A stretch of 64,000 bases of DNA from Euborellia annulipes (lineage: Eukaryota; Arthropoda; Insecta; Dermaptera; Anisolabididae): the NCBI GenBank assembly GCA_023213315.1, contig JAKCPI010001563.1, positions 558,001-622,000 of the forward strand, written 5' to 3'. The notes beneath the pieces were generated by a model, which ran no database searches, had not been told where the DNA came from, and saw only the letters and a program-made list of their open reading frames with translations. Numbering within the stretch: position 1 is the first letter of the stretch; every line of letters begins with the position of its first letter. Of the stretch, positions 43,901 through 50,689 are shown one piece after another. The position numbers and the translations under genes are program-made.

Positions 43901-46900
43901 ACACTAGGGGCACCCTTCCTTTTTTTTCCCCTAGGCAAAACGAAATTTTTTTTCCTTTCGTCTAAATCATTTGACCTTTTTTTAGCAAAGCTAAATTTTT
44001 CCACACTCCGGAAAATTTTTGCCGCTTGCGTTAAAATCATTTTCCCATTTTTTTTAGTAGGTCCTATACGAGTGAGTCTCATCCCATCTTTTCAAAGTCA
44101 GGTTTCGCCGAAGCCGAAGTTTCGGCTGGCTTTTGGCCGAAACCGTAAGCGAAAGCGAAACTTCGGTCGGTGCCTATATAAAATATCCTTTTAATTTCTA
44201 ACAGTTTTTAAAATAATAACACTATATTTCGATCTCTAATTTTTATTTGTTTAATAAACCATGTATATCAGCAGCGATCTTCAAATTCTATAGACTACTT
44301 TTGCTTTTATGCTACTCCGAAAAAAAAACATTTTCCGCTTATTTTTGTATTTTTTTAATAGATATATTAATAGTGACAAATTGTAAAAAAAAGGCTTTAT
44401 TATAAAAAAAAAAAATAAAAAGAAATAGATTTAACTGAATAATAAGATTTTGGCTTTGGTTTATTCCCTGGCAATAATCAGCGCCTCCCCTCCCCGAATG
44501 GAAACCGCCGATGTATATAAATTATATTTTTATTTTCTCTTACCTATATATATTAATATATAGAGAGAAAGTATTGGATTCCTTCGAAGTCGAGATTTTG
44601 ATGGATATACACGTTTTGAGGTCCCTGAATCCAAAAAAGTCGTTTTCGCGACATGGTCTGTGTGTCTGTGTTCAATTTAAAGCATGAAGGAATTGAGCAA
44701 GGAGGTTGAAATTTTATATTTTTGCCTTCGACGCCATTTTGTTTCTCCGTTGGGTGGTTGCCTATAGTCCAGGCGTTTCGCATTAATCTCTGCTATGCCT
44801 CCTAAATCAGCCAGGCAGCCAATTATTTATATTTTTACTTTCTCATATTATTTTTATAATCTTTAATTTTTTTAACTAAAATATATGTTATATGTTAATA
44901 TGAAATACTGGTATATGCAATTTATAAGAATCGAATTTACGATTCGGATGGAAAATTTTCTAAGCAAAATCTATACAAAATAGAAGATATTCTTTATATA
45001 TTGAATATGTATGGTTGCTTACTACAAAGGGAATAGAAGGGGGTGAAGGGAAAAATTCCCTCCCTCCTCGAGAAAATATTTCCCTTGGAAATTAAATTTT
45101 ATTTTTAATGTAAAATTTTAAAATTTAATACTTGAAAATTTGATTTGTATATATACATGTATTTTTACTTTCTCTTACCTATGTTGTAGCCTATATTCAG
45201 GCTAATATTGAGACTGTATTTATTCCAAAAAAGTGGGTCCCTCAAAATGGTCTTTAGGGATGTGTGTTCAAATTTATTTCGACACAAAAAATTGGGTAAA
45301 CAAGGACAGAATGCAACTTTAAATTACCCAAAGTAAGAGAAAGTTGTGTGCTGTGCGACCAATCACACCAGGACCCCCCCCCTCCCCGAAAAACTCTCCT
45401 TGTTTGACATTAATATATAGAATAAATATTTTATTATAAACAAATACCACTATACTTTTTTGAAAAATTTGATGCATTAACTTTATTGAAATAATTAATA
45501 GAGAAAAGTGCCCAAAATCGGACCCCTCCCGCTAAAGTGGATTCCCACTCTCCTGGCTCTGTATAATGTTGGGCTCAACAGGAAAGAAGCGTAAATAAAG
45601 ATTTAACCTTCTACCACTATGTAGTTAAGCAGTCGCTTCGTCCACTTGAAACTGTGAAAATGATGAATATATTTGAGATTTTTGTCGTTAAATGTAGAAG
45701 GTCCTTTTTTTTACAAAGACCTTATTTTGTGAATTTTCGCTAAATTATTTTTTTAGATGCTCTTTAAAATGTATATTCTCATTTTGCCCTGAAAATTGTT
45801 TGAAGCACTCTTTACTCTTGTACTTAATAGAAAAACTAGGAGAAATGGTTGCCATGGTAACAAAATATAAATATTATATTTTTCTGTTTATAATTTTACT
45901 ACAACGCCGAAAACTGAATATATGTCGACAAGCACAGACCAAACTTTCAATTATCGAAGGTAAGAGAAAATTGTGTACTGTGCGACCAGTTACACCATAT
46001 CCAAATATGAGATTAAAATTTTGAAAAATAACCATGGTTTATTTCAAGCAGTCAACATTTTAAATACAATTGAAATATACAGAGCCTGTGGAAATTTTAA
46101 GGTGCGCGTCTCGGGGTGCTAAATTTGGGACTTTCCAGCGGCCACAATTTAGAAGCTATCGACCTCAAATTTTTTTTAAATTAAAGCTATTTAAAATATC
46201 TACAACTTATAGAAGCCCTTTTTTTGATTTTCGAAAAAAAAAAAAATTTTTTTAGATTAATCGCATTAAATAAAAGATATTTTAAAAAAAGGAGCTCTAT
46301 AAGTTGTAGACAATTAAATTAGTAATCATTGTGTTAAAAAATAATTAATTTTTTGCCTTTAATTAATTAGCTGGAAAGTCTAGAATGAAATGCAATTTGT
46401 CCCTTGTTTTCCTATGGGGAACACTAACGCCATCTCTTGCCGCCTAGAGGAACTCGGTAGTCAAAAGCTTTTTAACGACTTTTCGAGACGCGCACCTTAA
46501 ATCAACTTTTTTATTTATGAAATGGGTGCTAGTGGTCGAGGTTGGAACTAAGGTGTTATCGATTTTTAGTAATATTATTTAAATCATTACAAATTATAAT
46601 TTAATAATTTTTTCTTATTTTATATTAGATGATATTTTGAGGAGTTCCAAAGTGAATTCAAGTTTGAATGCCGCGTCTCTTTTCTAATCTCTGACGGGCG
46701 GGACGCTTGTTTCTTCCCTGCTCTCTTGACAGCTCGAACACGACTAATATTAAAACATCAATTTTTTAATGTTTCATTTTATTTGTTCGCACATATTAAG
46801 ATGAGTGATTCATTTAAATATTTATTTAATGTGTTCAGAATGGACATTTTCAAAGAATTCATCGATTTAAATAATATAATTAGGCTAACTCGTGTGTGGT

Positions 46901-49900
46901 CAGATTTCTTTGTCTGACTTTCAATGATCATACTCATCAAATTTTTAATAATTTAACCCTTCGAATACATTTCAATTTTCAATTATATTTAGTTATATTA
47001 TTTATTCCATTTGTTATTAATATTTCCTTTAATACTGTCAACATTTCTACATTTACTTCTATTTTTAATCAATTAAATTCCTTTCTAAATTTTTCATTTC
47101 AAATTAAAATAATTTTTGGCCCTATTTTAAATATAAATAAAATAAATTTCTTATTCTAAAAACTATTAGCCCTATATTATTTTTGTTATTTAATATATTA
47201 TAATTCTTTTAAAACTTCAAACATTTATTCATAGTTTAATAAAACTTCACAACTTGCTCTTAAATTTTTTGTTCAATGATAACAATTCTTTAAAAATCAT
47301 ATATGATTTATTGAAAATTTCATTACTTGTTTCAACAAATAAATTATTTAAATAGATAGTCCTATTTTAAATAATAAAAAAATCATTTAATCCCAACCTG
47401 TCAAATTAAAACATTTTCCTTTCTATATATAAATATAATTTAATATATTTTTCTTTATTTTTATTTAGATGTAATATCAAAAGGCTCTCCTTCTGATCAG
47501 ATTTGGAAATTTGAAGATGACAGCAACAAAACATTTATCATTTTCATATCTACGGTATTTATTAAAATATTTTTTTCCTTTTAGATATTGCAATATGACA
47601 ATTCATTATATAAAAGTAAACACGATACATAAGATAATATATATATATATCTATATCAAAAACTAATTTAAATAATATATATACAAAATGGCAAGTATTT
47701 ATTTTAGTATTTATTTAAACTAATATGAAAATTAAAAAATAAATCTGAAATAATGAAAATAATATTATCTTGTGTATATATTAAAGATGAAAAGTAGCTC
47801 TACATATCTACCGCCTTTTGATATTACATCTAAATAAAAATAAAGAAAAATATATTAAACTAAAAATTTCCAAATCTGATCAGAAGGAGAGCCTTTTGAT
47901 ATTACATCTAAATAAAAATAAAGAAAAATATATTAAATTATATTTATATATAGAAAGGAAAATGTTTTAATTTGACAGGTTGGGATTAAATGATTTTTTT
48001 ATTATTTAAAATAGGACTATCTATTTAAATAATTTATTTGTTGAAACAAGTGAAATTTTCAATAAATCATATATGATTTTTAAAGAATTGTTATCATTGA
48101 ACAAAAAATTTAAGAGCAAAAATAATATAGGGCTAATAGTTTTTAGAATAAGAAATTTATTTTATTTATATTTAAAATAGGGCCAAAAATTATTTTAATT
48201 TGAAATGAAAAATTTAGAAAGGAATTTAATTGATTAAAAATAGAAGTAAATGTAGAAATGTTGACAGTATTAAAGGAAATATTAATAACAAATGGAATAA
48301 ATAATATAACTAAATATAATTGAAAATTGAAATGTATTCGAAGGGTTAAATTATTAAAAATTTGATGAGTATGATCATTGAAAGTCAGACAAAGAAATCT
48401 GACCACACACGAGTTAGCCTAATTATATTATTTAAATCGATGAATTCTTTGAAAATTTCCATTCTGAACACATTAAATAAATATTTAAATGAATCACTCA
48501 TCTTAATATGTGCGAACAAATAAAATGAAACATTAAAAAATTGATGTTTTAATATTAGTCGTGTTCGAGCTGTCAAGAGAGCAGGGAAGAAACAAGCGTC
48601 CCGCCCGTCAGAGATTAGAAAAGAGACGCGGCATTCAAACTTGAATTCACTTTGGAACTCCTCAAAATATCATCTAATATAAAATAAGAAAAAATTATTA
48701 AATTATAATTTGTAATGATTTAAATAATATTACTAAAAATCTCGTGTGACTGGTCACAGAGCAAATTTTTTTGTGTCGAGATATATTTAGTTTTCGATAA
48801 CACCTTAGTTCCAACCTCGACCACTAGTACCCATTTCATAAATAAAAAAGTTCATTTAAAATTTCCACAGGCTCTGTATATTTCAATTGTATTTAAAATG
48901 TTGACTGCTTGAAATAAACCATGGTTATTTTTCAAAATTTTAATCTCATATTTGGATATGGTGTAACTGGTCGCACAGTACACAATTTTCTCTTACCTTC
49001 GATAATTGAAAGTTTGGTCTGTGCTTGTCGAGATATATTCAGTTTTCGGCGGTGTAGTAAAATTATAAACAGAAAAATATAATATTTATATTTTGTTACC
49101 ATGGCAACCATTTCTCCTAGTTTTTCTATTAAGTACAAGAGTAAAGAGTGCTTCAAACAATTTTCAGGGCAAAATAAGAATATACATTTTAAAGAGCATC
49201 CAAAAAAAATAATTGAATTTTAATCAAAATCTTTGGAGCTAATTTTGATAGAATCGGAAAAAAAAAACTGAAAAAGTTCATCAGTAAAGTACTAGTATTT
49301 TTTGGCCGATTTTGTTCTAAAATATCGCTCTAAGCAGGCCTATTATCTTGCGTTTTCTAATTGTGATTATTTCATTGTTTTTAGAAAAGAAAATGAAAAT
49401 CTTTATTCGAAATTCTATAGGTTTGAACCATGAAAGTTTCTATTAAAAAATATAAAAAAAAAAATGAAATAATCACCAGTAGAAAACACCTGCGTGGGAT
49501 ATATTAAATTGTCCCTCACTGCACATTAGAAATAAAGATTAAACATGGGAAATTTTCTCAAAAATTCGCTCCCTTCGATTCATTATTTCCCCAAATTCTT
49601 AATCCTATAGACTTTTGAGTAAAATTGAAATATTTTGTATGTTTATTATAACGGTAGCGTTTCGATTACCAAAAGTAAGAGAAAATTGTGTGCCGTGCGG
49701 TCATCACACCAGATTTTATAATATACTTATGGGATCATAAATATAGGTATTTAATTTATATAATTCAATCCTATTTGAATCCATAAAAATTTAAGAGAAA
49801 ATATAGAAATTTTTTTAGATGTAATTAGACATTAAAAATAAAATAAGAATAATAAATTAAAAAATCTCACCTAATATTGTTCAAAATATAAAATAAACTA

Positions 49901-50383
49901 GACTTGTAAAAAGGAATAAAAATAAATCTAATAATACAAAACAAATATAAATCTCTGAAGATGAACAAATCGAACGACACTCAACCAACAACACATGAAT
50001 GGCCGAGAAAGAGATAAAGTAGAGCGCTACTTTCGCACCGAGAAAGAGAACGAAAACAACATAGTTACTCTTATCCCCACACTCTCATATGCAGAGGGTT
50101 CTAGAATCAACTCCATCAATTTTGATGAAAAAAAAATTATCTATTTACTCACACTCATGTTAAATTATCTTTTTAATTTGATATTATTTTTTTATTTTGG
50201 ATCCAGATGAGAATACTTAACGAAAAAGCATATTCAAAATAATTTTCATTCTATAATTAATTCATAGGAGTCGGTCTTTTTACGATTATGTAATAAAAAT
50301 GAAAAGGATTAAAAAGGAAAATAAATACCTAGGAAAGTGAAGATAAGGTTGGAGGTCGGCGTTTTTAAAATGGAAAGAATCAT
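1749..50383 (-). CDS. CD36/scavenger receptor class B family gene, N-terminal part (join of exons; continues beyond base 1)
   Basis: Five in-phase coding exons on the minus strand assemble into the first ~219 residues of a CD36-family receptor: join 50329-50383 (or alternative 39434-39494), 39044-39135, 22797-22957, 3545-3686, 1749-1956. All splice sites are GT-AG and the phases (1,0,2,0,0) agree. Visible family features are a single N-terminal membrane segment (GLIIFGGIVALFF), the EIVLR start of the ectodomain, YVYNVTNADEF, DELGPYVYR and LLWGYEDPLLKLAKD. Family members are two-pass membrane proteins of about 500 residues that bind lipoproteins, fatty acids, carotenoids or microbial ligands; which ligand applies cannot be told from this part. 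The remaining C-terminal ~280 residues and the second membrane pass must lie left of the window. Introns of about 1.6, 19, 16 and 11 kb make the gene more than 48 kb long. Oddity: a one-base frameshift in the last visible exon. Confidence 0.93.
2876..3250. mobile_element. MITE with ~50-bp terminal inverted repeats (intron 4)
   Basis: The left end TAGTAATCG-ATTTTTTT with CTCCACCAATACTCT matches the right end inverted (AGAGTATTGGTGGAG, then CGATTACTA). No coding content. It lies between receptor exons 4 and 5. Confidence 0.6.
3545..3686 (-). CDS. CD36-family gene exon 4
   Basis: Acceptor TTGTTGCAG|AG and donor ATGCTG|GTACAA bound 142 bases. After completing the split Arg it encodes ETWEKVNLVFHDNGTIGFQQ (sequon at Asn116), RKIYHFVEE and VVVPNIPML, typical of the ectodomain before the helical apex region. 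Confidence 0.95.
4360..4680 (-). repeat. tRNA-derived SINE, interrupted
   Basis: On the minus strand, a tRNA 5' half (GGCCATAGCACAGTGGTAGA, 4630-4680) is separated by ~200 bases from its B box (GGGTTCGCTTTCC, 4365-4395). The two halves make one Pol III promoter once the intervening DNA is ignored. Confidence 0.5.
5090..5210 (+). repeat. Dispersed repeat containing the CCACGAGTTACCCGAGCTAAG block
   Basis: The block GACCACGAGTTACCCGAG-TAAG with variants recurs at ~5150, 20000, 24320, 31780, 36550, 40555 and (minus) 63270, with similar flanks (GTGNGTATG-GGATAGCGACC before it; GCTGGC-TTT after it). Class unknown; it resembles a SINE body. Confidence 0.5.
7689..7848. mobile_element. hAT-like MITE, 8-bp TSD ATAGAATA
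   Basis: The TIR CATNGGCGTAACTAG occurs at both ends and is flanked by exact ATAGAATA (7681-7688 and 7849-7856). 160 bp, with poly-C and poly-G tracts inside and no coding. Confidence 0.85.
8358..8506. mobile_element. Palindromic MITE
   Basis: The arm CAGAAGCCAATGTAATTAAG is repeated inverted at ~8475-8500 (ATGGACTTAATTACAGTGGC). The outer arms (GAGTGCC / GGCCAGTC) also match. Confidence 0.6.
10312..10590. mobile_element. Palindromic MITE, ~100-bp arms
   Basis: AAAATGCTTTTATTTAAATT and GTTCTTGTTAAAATTGTTGA in the left arm return inverted in the right arm, around a ~75-bp unique centre. Confidence 0.7.
11190..11345 (-). repeat. tRNA-derived SINE fragment
   Basis: It shares the 3' body TTTTCGGCATCTGAGG (minus-strand element) and the GAGACGGGAA B-box region with the copies at 14160, 14940 and 40702; strongly diverged. 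Confidence 0.5.
11857..11889 (+). repeat. GAGCTGC tandem heptamer, ~4.7 copies
   Basis: Perfect tandem repeat of GAGCTGC, GC-rich against an AT-rich surround. Confidence 0.9.
12416..12566. mobile_element. TAGGAGAA-ended MITE carrying a decayed hammerhead-like core
   Basis: The ends TTAGGAGAATTTTTAATTA and its inverse (12530-12566) enclose a minus-strand motif TTGATAAC-GGCTGC-AGAATAA-GCAGTT-GAAACGTT. Related copies lie at ~8030-8090, 27900-28010 and 55008-55110. Confidence 0.6.
12892..13269. mobile_element. hAT-like MITE, 8-bp TSD AAAATTAT
   Basis: The ends TAGGAACCGACCGAA and (inverted) TAGGGTCCGACCGAA are flanked by exact AAAATTAT (12884-12891, 13270-13277). The interior is built from repeated GGTTTCGGTTTCGGCC motifs; a related fragment lies at ~44100-44175. 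Confidence 0.85.
14087..14550. mobile_element. hAT-like element with nested SINE
   Basis: It starts AAAGGCGGATACAAGGGG and ends near TGGGTCCGCTCTTAG. The interior (GTGTGCTGTGCGACCAGTCA, CTTTAAATTACCGAAAGTAA) matches the family at 45300, 51597 and 53700. A SINE interrupts it at 14181-14366. Confidence 0.55.
14181..14366 (-). repeat. tRNA-derived SINE inserted in a DNA transposon
   Basis: On the minus strand: A box TGGCTCAGTGAG, B box GGGTTCGCTTCCC, a body with TTAGATGCCGAGAAGGACC, then an A-rich tail. A target duplication TAAATTTTATTT(A/T) flanks it. The best-preserved copy along with 40702. Confidence 0.8.
14940..15112 (-). repeat. tRNA-derived SINE copy
   Basis: Minus-strand B box GGGTTCGAATCCC-like sequence, then the shared body (GGGTCTAAAAGGCCTCAGAT, GCCGAAAAAGACC). 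The 5' tRNA part is incomplete. Confidence 0.7.
22273..22411. mobile_element. Near-perfect palindromic MITE (TAGGAGAA ends)
   Basis: Arms of ~60 bp (AGGAGAATTAAATTCACAAG, TTTGATATTAACACT) are inverted with almost no mismatch around a ~15-bp centre. It lies ~390 bases from receptor exon 3. Confidence 0.8.
22797..22957 (-). CDS. CD36-family gene exon 3
   Basis: Acceptor TCGCACAG|GAG and donor TACCG|GTAAGT bound 161 bases (phase 0 to 2). It encodes EIVLRRDSRTFEWWRRPPVH, then the YVYNVTNADEF strand with an N-glycosylation sequon (Asn78 by isoform 1a numbering) and GEKPVVDELGPYVYR, the best-conserved N-terminal signature of the family. Confidence 0.95.
23575..23713. mobile_element. Palindromic MITE
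   Basis: Arms with GTGGTTTATTTGTAAAAATT and AACGTTTCGA are repeated inverted at the right (GATCGAAACGTTGTAATTTT), centred on CCACTGAATGAGTT. Confidence 0.75.
25690..26030 (-). pseudogene. Dead mariner-family transposase, C-terminal fragment
   Basis: The minus strand reads QPPYSPDLAPSGFWLL, then FDTIEEIKAALKEH and GGEYFEGD, the C-terminal catalytic region of mariner transposases (PDLAP holds the third acidic residue). The upstream QHD motif is in another frame, and there are further frame and residue changes. No intact element is seen. Confidence 0.8.
26314..26490. mobile_element. Palindromic MITE with hammerhead-like core
   Basis: The ends TAGGAGAGGACGGG and inverse CCCGTCCTCTCCTA flank long arms (GACACAGCAG, TAAAAATAAAAAACGTTATA, CGACGTTTCGAGCGCTAGTC). 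On the plus strand CTGAAGA (26400-26406), T, GAGTGC-GACTA-GCGCTC, GAAAC, GTC follow at the centre. Confidence 0.75.
30679..30722 (-). ncRNA. Degenerate hammerhead-like motif
   Basis: Minus strand: AAGGA-CTGAAGA-T, a poorly pairing stem II, then GAAACGTC-TCC. Stem I GGA/UCC pairs; stem II does not convincingly close. Probably decayed. Confidence 0.35.
30791..30984 (+). mobile_element. Truncated copy of the TAAGAGGG element
   Basis: It matches 41193-41360 (TAAGAGGGTA, TTTTTTCTTTATTTATTTAA, ATGTATAAAATCCACT, ATGACTTTTCGCNAG) but lacks the left inner arm. It carries the hammerhead-like core at 30927-30969. Confidence 0.65.
30927..30969 (+). ncRNA. Hammerhead-type ribozyme candidate
   Basis: CAGTT | CTGAAGA | T | GGTTC-AAACACG-GAATC | GAAAC | GTC | AGCTG. 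Stem I CAGUU/AGCUG pairs (one G-U), stem II GGUUC/GAAUC pairs (one G-U), and ACGU is the minimal stem III with cleavage expected after GUC. One extra U sits before stem II. Confidence 0.55.
32426..32834. mobile_element. TIR element (TAGGAGAATGGAGTC ends) with two core motifs
   Basis: Left TIR GGAGTCAAGTCAGCCAAGAAAA and AGCAGATTTA match the inverted right end (TAAATCTGC, CTTAGCTGACTCCAATCTCC). It contains the candidate at 32532 and a decayed one at ~32760-32805 (CGAG-ATCTGAG-CTCG-AAACGTC). Confidence 0.65.
32532..32572 (+). ncRNA. Hammerhead-type ribozyme candidate (best copy)
   Basis: GGCT | CTGAAGA | T | GGCC-TAGACCTGT-GGCC | GAAAC | GTC | AGCC. Stem I (GGCU/AGCC) and stem II (GGCC/GGCC) pair perfectly; the core CUGANGA and GAAA are intact; the expected cleavage site is after 32568. 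It departs from the classical hammerhead by one unpaired U before stem II and by stem III being only A-C/G-U, which may need dimerisation. Confidence 0.6.
33700..33760 (+). ncRNA. Hammerhead-type motif with long stem II
   Basis: CTGATGA | C | GGCTGC-AGAATCA-GCAGCC | GAAAC | GTT. Stem II is 6 perfect pairs, or 7 if C and G of the core pair. Stem I is imperfect (GAAUGCAUCU against AUAUCUAUUC). Confidence 0.45.
34999..35022 (+). repeat. (AC)n microsatellite
   Basis: Perfect AC dinucleotide run, about 12 units. Confidence 0.95.
36850..36965 (-). repeat. tRNA-derived SINE fragment
   Basis: Minus strand: GGTAGCACAGAGGTAGAATA (A-box region), then a B-box-like GGGTTTATTCCC; body truncated. Confidence 0.5.
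37341..37430 (+). repeat. tRNA-like sequence / SINE head
   Basis: A-box TGGCCAAGTCGTAGGGTGG and perfect B-box GGTTCGATTCC within a CCGGG-loop-CCCGG arm, followed by AGGCTTTAAGAACTCGAAAC. The D arm and acceptor stem do not fold as a clean tRNA, so a SINE head or tRNA pseudogene is likelier than a functional gene. Confidence 0.55.
39044..39135 (-). CDS. CD36-family gene exon 2 (membrane anchor)
   Basis: Acceptor TTCCCAG|GG and donor GACAGT|GTAAGC bound 92 bases. The exon encodes IVVIISIGLIIFGGIVALFF followed by RSWVNYFIDS: the first membrane span and the start of the extracellular stalk. It accepts either first exon in phase 1. Confidence 0.92.
39434..39494 (-). CDS. CD36-family gene, proximal alternative first coding exon (1b)
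   Basis: ATG at 39494-39492 (context AAC ATG) opens 20 codons (MQGPNKSLCSKLNSGFLRKW) plus one base before a consensus donor TGGT|GTAAGT. It lies only 298 bases upstream of the anchor exon. The spliced product reads RKWWIVVIISIG: a basic cytoplasmic tail followed directly by the membrane segment, the usual CD36-family arrangement. An in-frame TGA sits two codons before the ATG, so the start is fixed. A TCAGTC initiator-like motif lies on the minus strand at 39628-39633 in a locally GC-richer stretch (39440-39720). It is probably an alternative promoter product rather than an internal exon, although an acceptor-like TTGCAG occurs upstream. Confidence 0.6.
39600..39720 (-). promoter_or_regulatory. 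Putative proximal promoter of the CD36-family gene
   Basis: This block, richer in GC than its surroundings, lies 110-230 bases upstream of ATG 1b. It contains an arthropod-type initiator TCAGTC (39628-39633) and no TATA box that I can see. The assignment rests on position relative to exon 1b. Confidence 0.3.
40702..40885 (+). repeat. tRNA-derived SINE, nearly full length
   Basis: A box TGGCTCAGAGAG, B box GGGTTCGCTTCCC, body GGGATGGGGTCTAAATGGCC, TTAGATGCCGAAAAAGACC and an A-rich tail; matches 14181-14366 (minus). Confidence 0.8.
40900..40960 (-). repeat. Decayed GAAACAT-type motif
   Basis: Minus strand GAGGAAGGATGCAACTTGAG-CCCCGAAACATC resembles the right half of the 32760 motif, but the CTGANGA core is missing. 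Confidence 0.3.
41193..41826. mobile_element. TAAGAGGG palindromic element with nested hAT MITE
   Basis: TIRs TAAGAGGGTAGAAAAACGAG... and inverse end at 41826 (over 50 bp, ~90% alike). It contains a decayed minus-strand core (41252-41292) and a plus-strand core starting at 41351 that is split by the insertion at 41368-41738. Confidence 0.8.
41368..41738. mobile_element. hAT-like MITE, 8-bp TSD GTTCAAAT
   Basis: The ends CAGTAGCGTAGCC and (inverted) CAGTGGCGTATTC are flanked by exact GTTCAAAT (41360-41367, 41739-41746). G11/C12-type tracts lie near both ends. Confidence 0.88.
42459..42512 (+). repeat. 5S-rRNA-like fragment
   Basis: ACCTTGGATGGGTGACAGCC and the preceding AGCAAGG-CAACCAGTGCT resemble the 3' half of eukaryotic 5S rRNA (CTTGGATGGGTGACCGCC). 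It is too short and mutated for a functional gene: a 5S pseudogene or 5S-derived SINE head. Confidence 0.55.
44584..45215. repeat. Outer inverted repeat, left arm
   Basis: Bases 44584-45215 return inverted at 53040-53663 with high identity (shared GTCGAGATTTTGATGG, GCGTTTCGCATTAATCTCTG, TACATGTATTTTTACTTTC). No real gene; the matching open frames in both arms are incidental. Confidence 0.85.
45744..47512. repeat. Giant inverted repeat, left arm (~1.77 kb)
   Basis: Inverted copy of 47865-49206 (starts GATGCTCTTTAAAATGTATA, ends CTGATCAGATTTGGAAATTT). Nearly identical over long stretches. It differs by a TTAA element (46101-46496) and a ~60-bp stretch near 47183-47245 present only on this side. 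Confidence 0.92.
46101..46496. mobile_element. MITE with TTAA target duplication
   Basis: TIR GGTGCGCGTCTCG at both ends, flanked by TTAA (46097-46100, 46497-46500). The right arm of the giant palindrome keeps the empty site with a single TTAA (48856-48859), confirming the insertion. TTAA duplication is typical of piggyBac-like and Kolobok elements. Confidence 0.85.
47513..47864. other. Spacer of the giant inverted repeat
   Basis: ~350 bp of AT-rich unique sequence. Its right side (47815-47857) tandemly duplicates part of the adjoining arm (ATTACATCTAAATAAAAATA, also at 47900). Confidence 0.7.
47865..49206. repeat. Giant inverted repeat, right arm
   Basis: Inverted partner of 45744-47512. 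It contains a ~54-bp stretch near 48739-48796 (GTGTGACTGGTCACAGAGC) absent from the left arm. It runs on into a repeat family (49207-49330) also seen at 22080-22180, 22440-22510 and 61230-61345. Confidence 0.92.
50329..50383 (-). CDS. CD36-family gene, distal alternative first coding exon (1a)
   Basis: ATG at 50383-50381 opens 18 codons (MILSILKTPTSNLIFTFL) plus one base, then a donor CTAG|GTATTT. Joined to the acceptor at 39135 it gives F-L-G-IVVIISIG with no stop, extending the hydrophobic anchor. The start context is weak (T at -3) and is preceded by an overlapping upstream ORF. About 150-200 bases upstream is a promoter-like stretch with an E-box and an inverted CCAAT box. The exon could instead be a non-coding leader; the open, correctly phased frame into the anchor favours coding. 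Confidence 0.5.
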
Positions 50384-50496
50384 GGAGAAAAGACATCGTG
50401 GATCAGTTGTCGAGATTGCATCCTCGGGTGCTTGTTAATCAGGAGCGAGCGGAGAGGATTTCTTTTGGAAGCTTCTTCACTGACCGTGGAGCTCAT
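50380..50496 (-). CDS. Upstream ORF of 38 codons overlapping the distal start codon
   Basis: In the distal leader an ATG with A at -3 opens a 38-codon frame beginning MSSTVSEEASKRNPLRS and ending with TGA. That stop overlaps the receptor ATG as ATGA (positions 50383-50380). Such termination-reinitiation overlaps usually attenuate or couple translation of the downstream frame. The peptide resembles nothing I recognise. It might be regulatory only, or it might show that the leader is not used for this gene. Confidence 0.45.
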   Translation of the reverse strand: MSSTVSEEASKRNPLRSLLINKHPRMQSRQLIHDVFSP

Positions 50497-50539
50497 ACTG
50501 AAGGTGGCGACGCCGGCAACTAGTGTCGAACAAACGAAA

Positions 50540-50585
50540 CAATAGTGTCACGTGACATCAATGCTGCTCTGCTATTGGTTAAATA
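50540..50585 (-). promoter_or_regulatory. Promoter-like block of the distal first exon
   Basis: A perfect palindromic E-box GTCACGTGAC (50547-50556) lies next to an inverted CCAAT box (AACCAATAG on the minus strand, 50572-50580), just upstream of the GC-richer leader of exon 1a. CACGTG sites bind bHLH-leucine zipper factors of the MITF/TFE, USF or Myc type. The transcription start is not determinable here. Confidence 0.4.
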
Positions 50586-50689
50586 ATCCAAGGCATTAAT
50601 TTAAAAAAAAATCTGGTGTGACTGGTCACACACATAGAACTTCTCTTACTTTCGGTAATGAAAAGATGTGATCTGTGCTTGTCAGGGGC

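Noticed and set aside
43763..44194. 143-codon open frame
   Set aside because: It spans transposon ends (CAGTGTTTCCCAACC, CAGTGGCGCAACC) and the CCGAAGCCGAAG repeat; low-complexity product, no domain.
46070..48576. Several open frames of 60-90 codons repeated on opposite strands
   Set aside because: They mirror each other only because they lie in the inverted-repeat arms; composition is AT-driven (Phe, Asn, Ile, Lys-rich) with no family resemblance.
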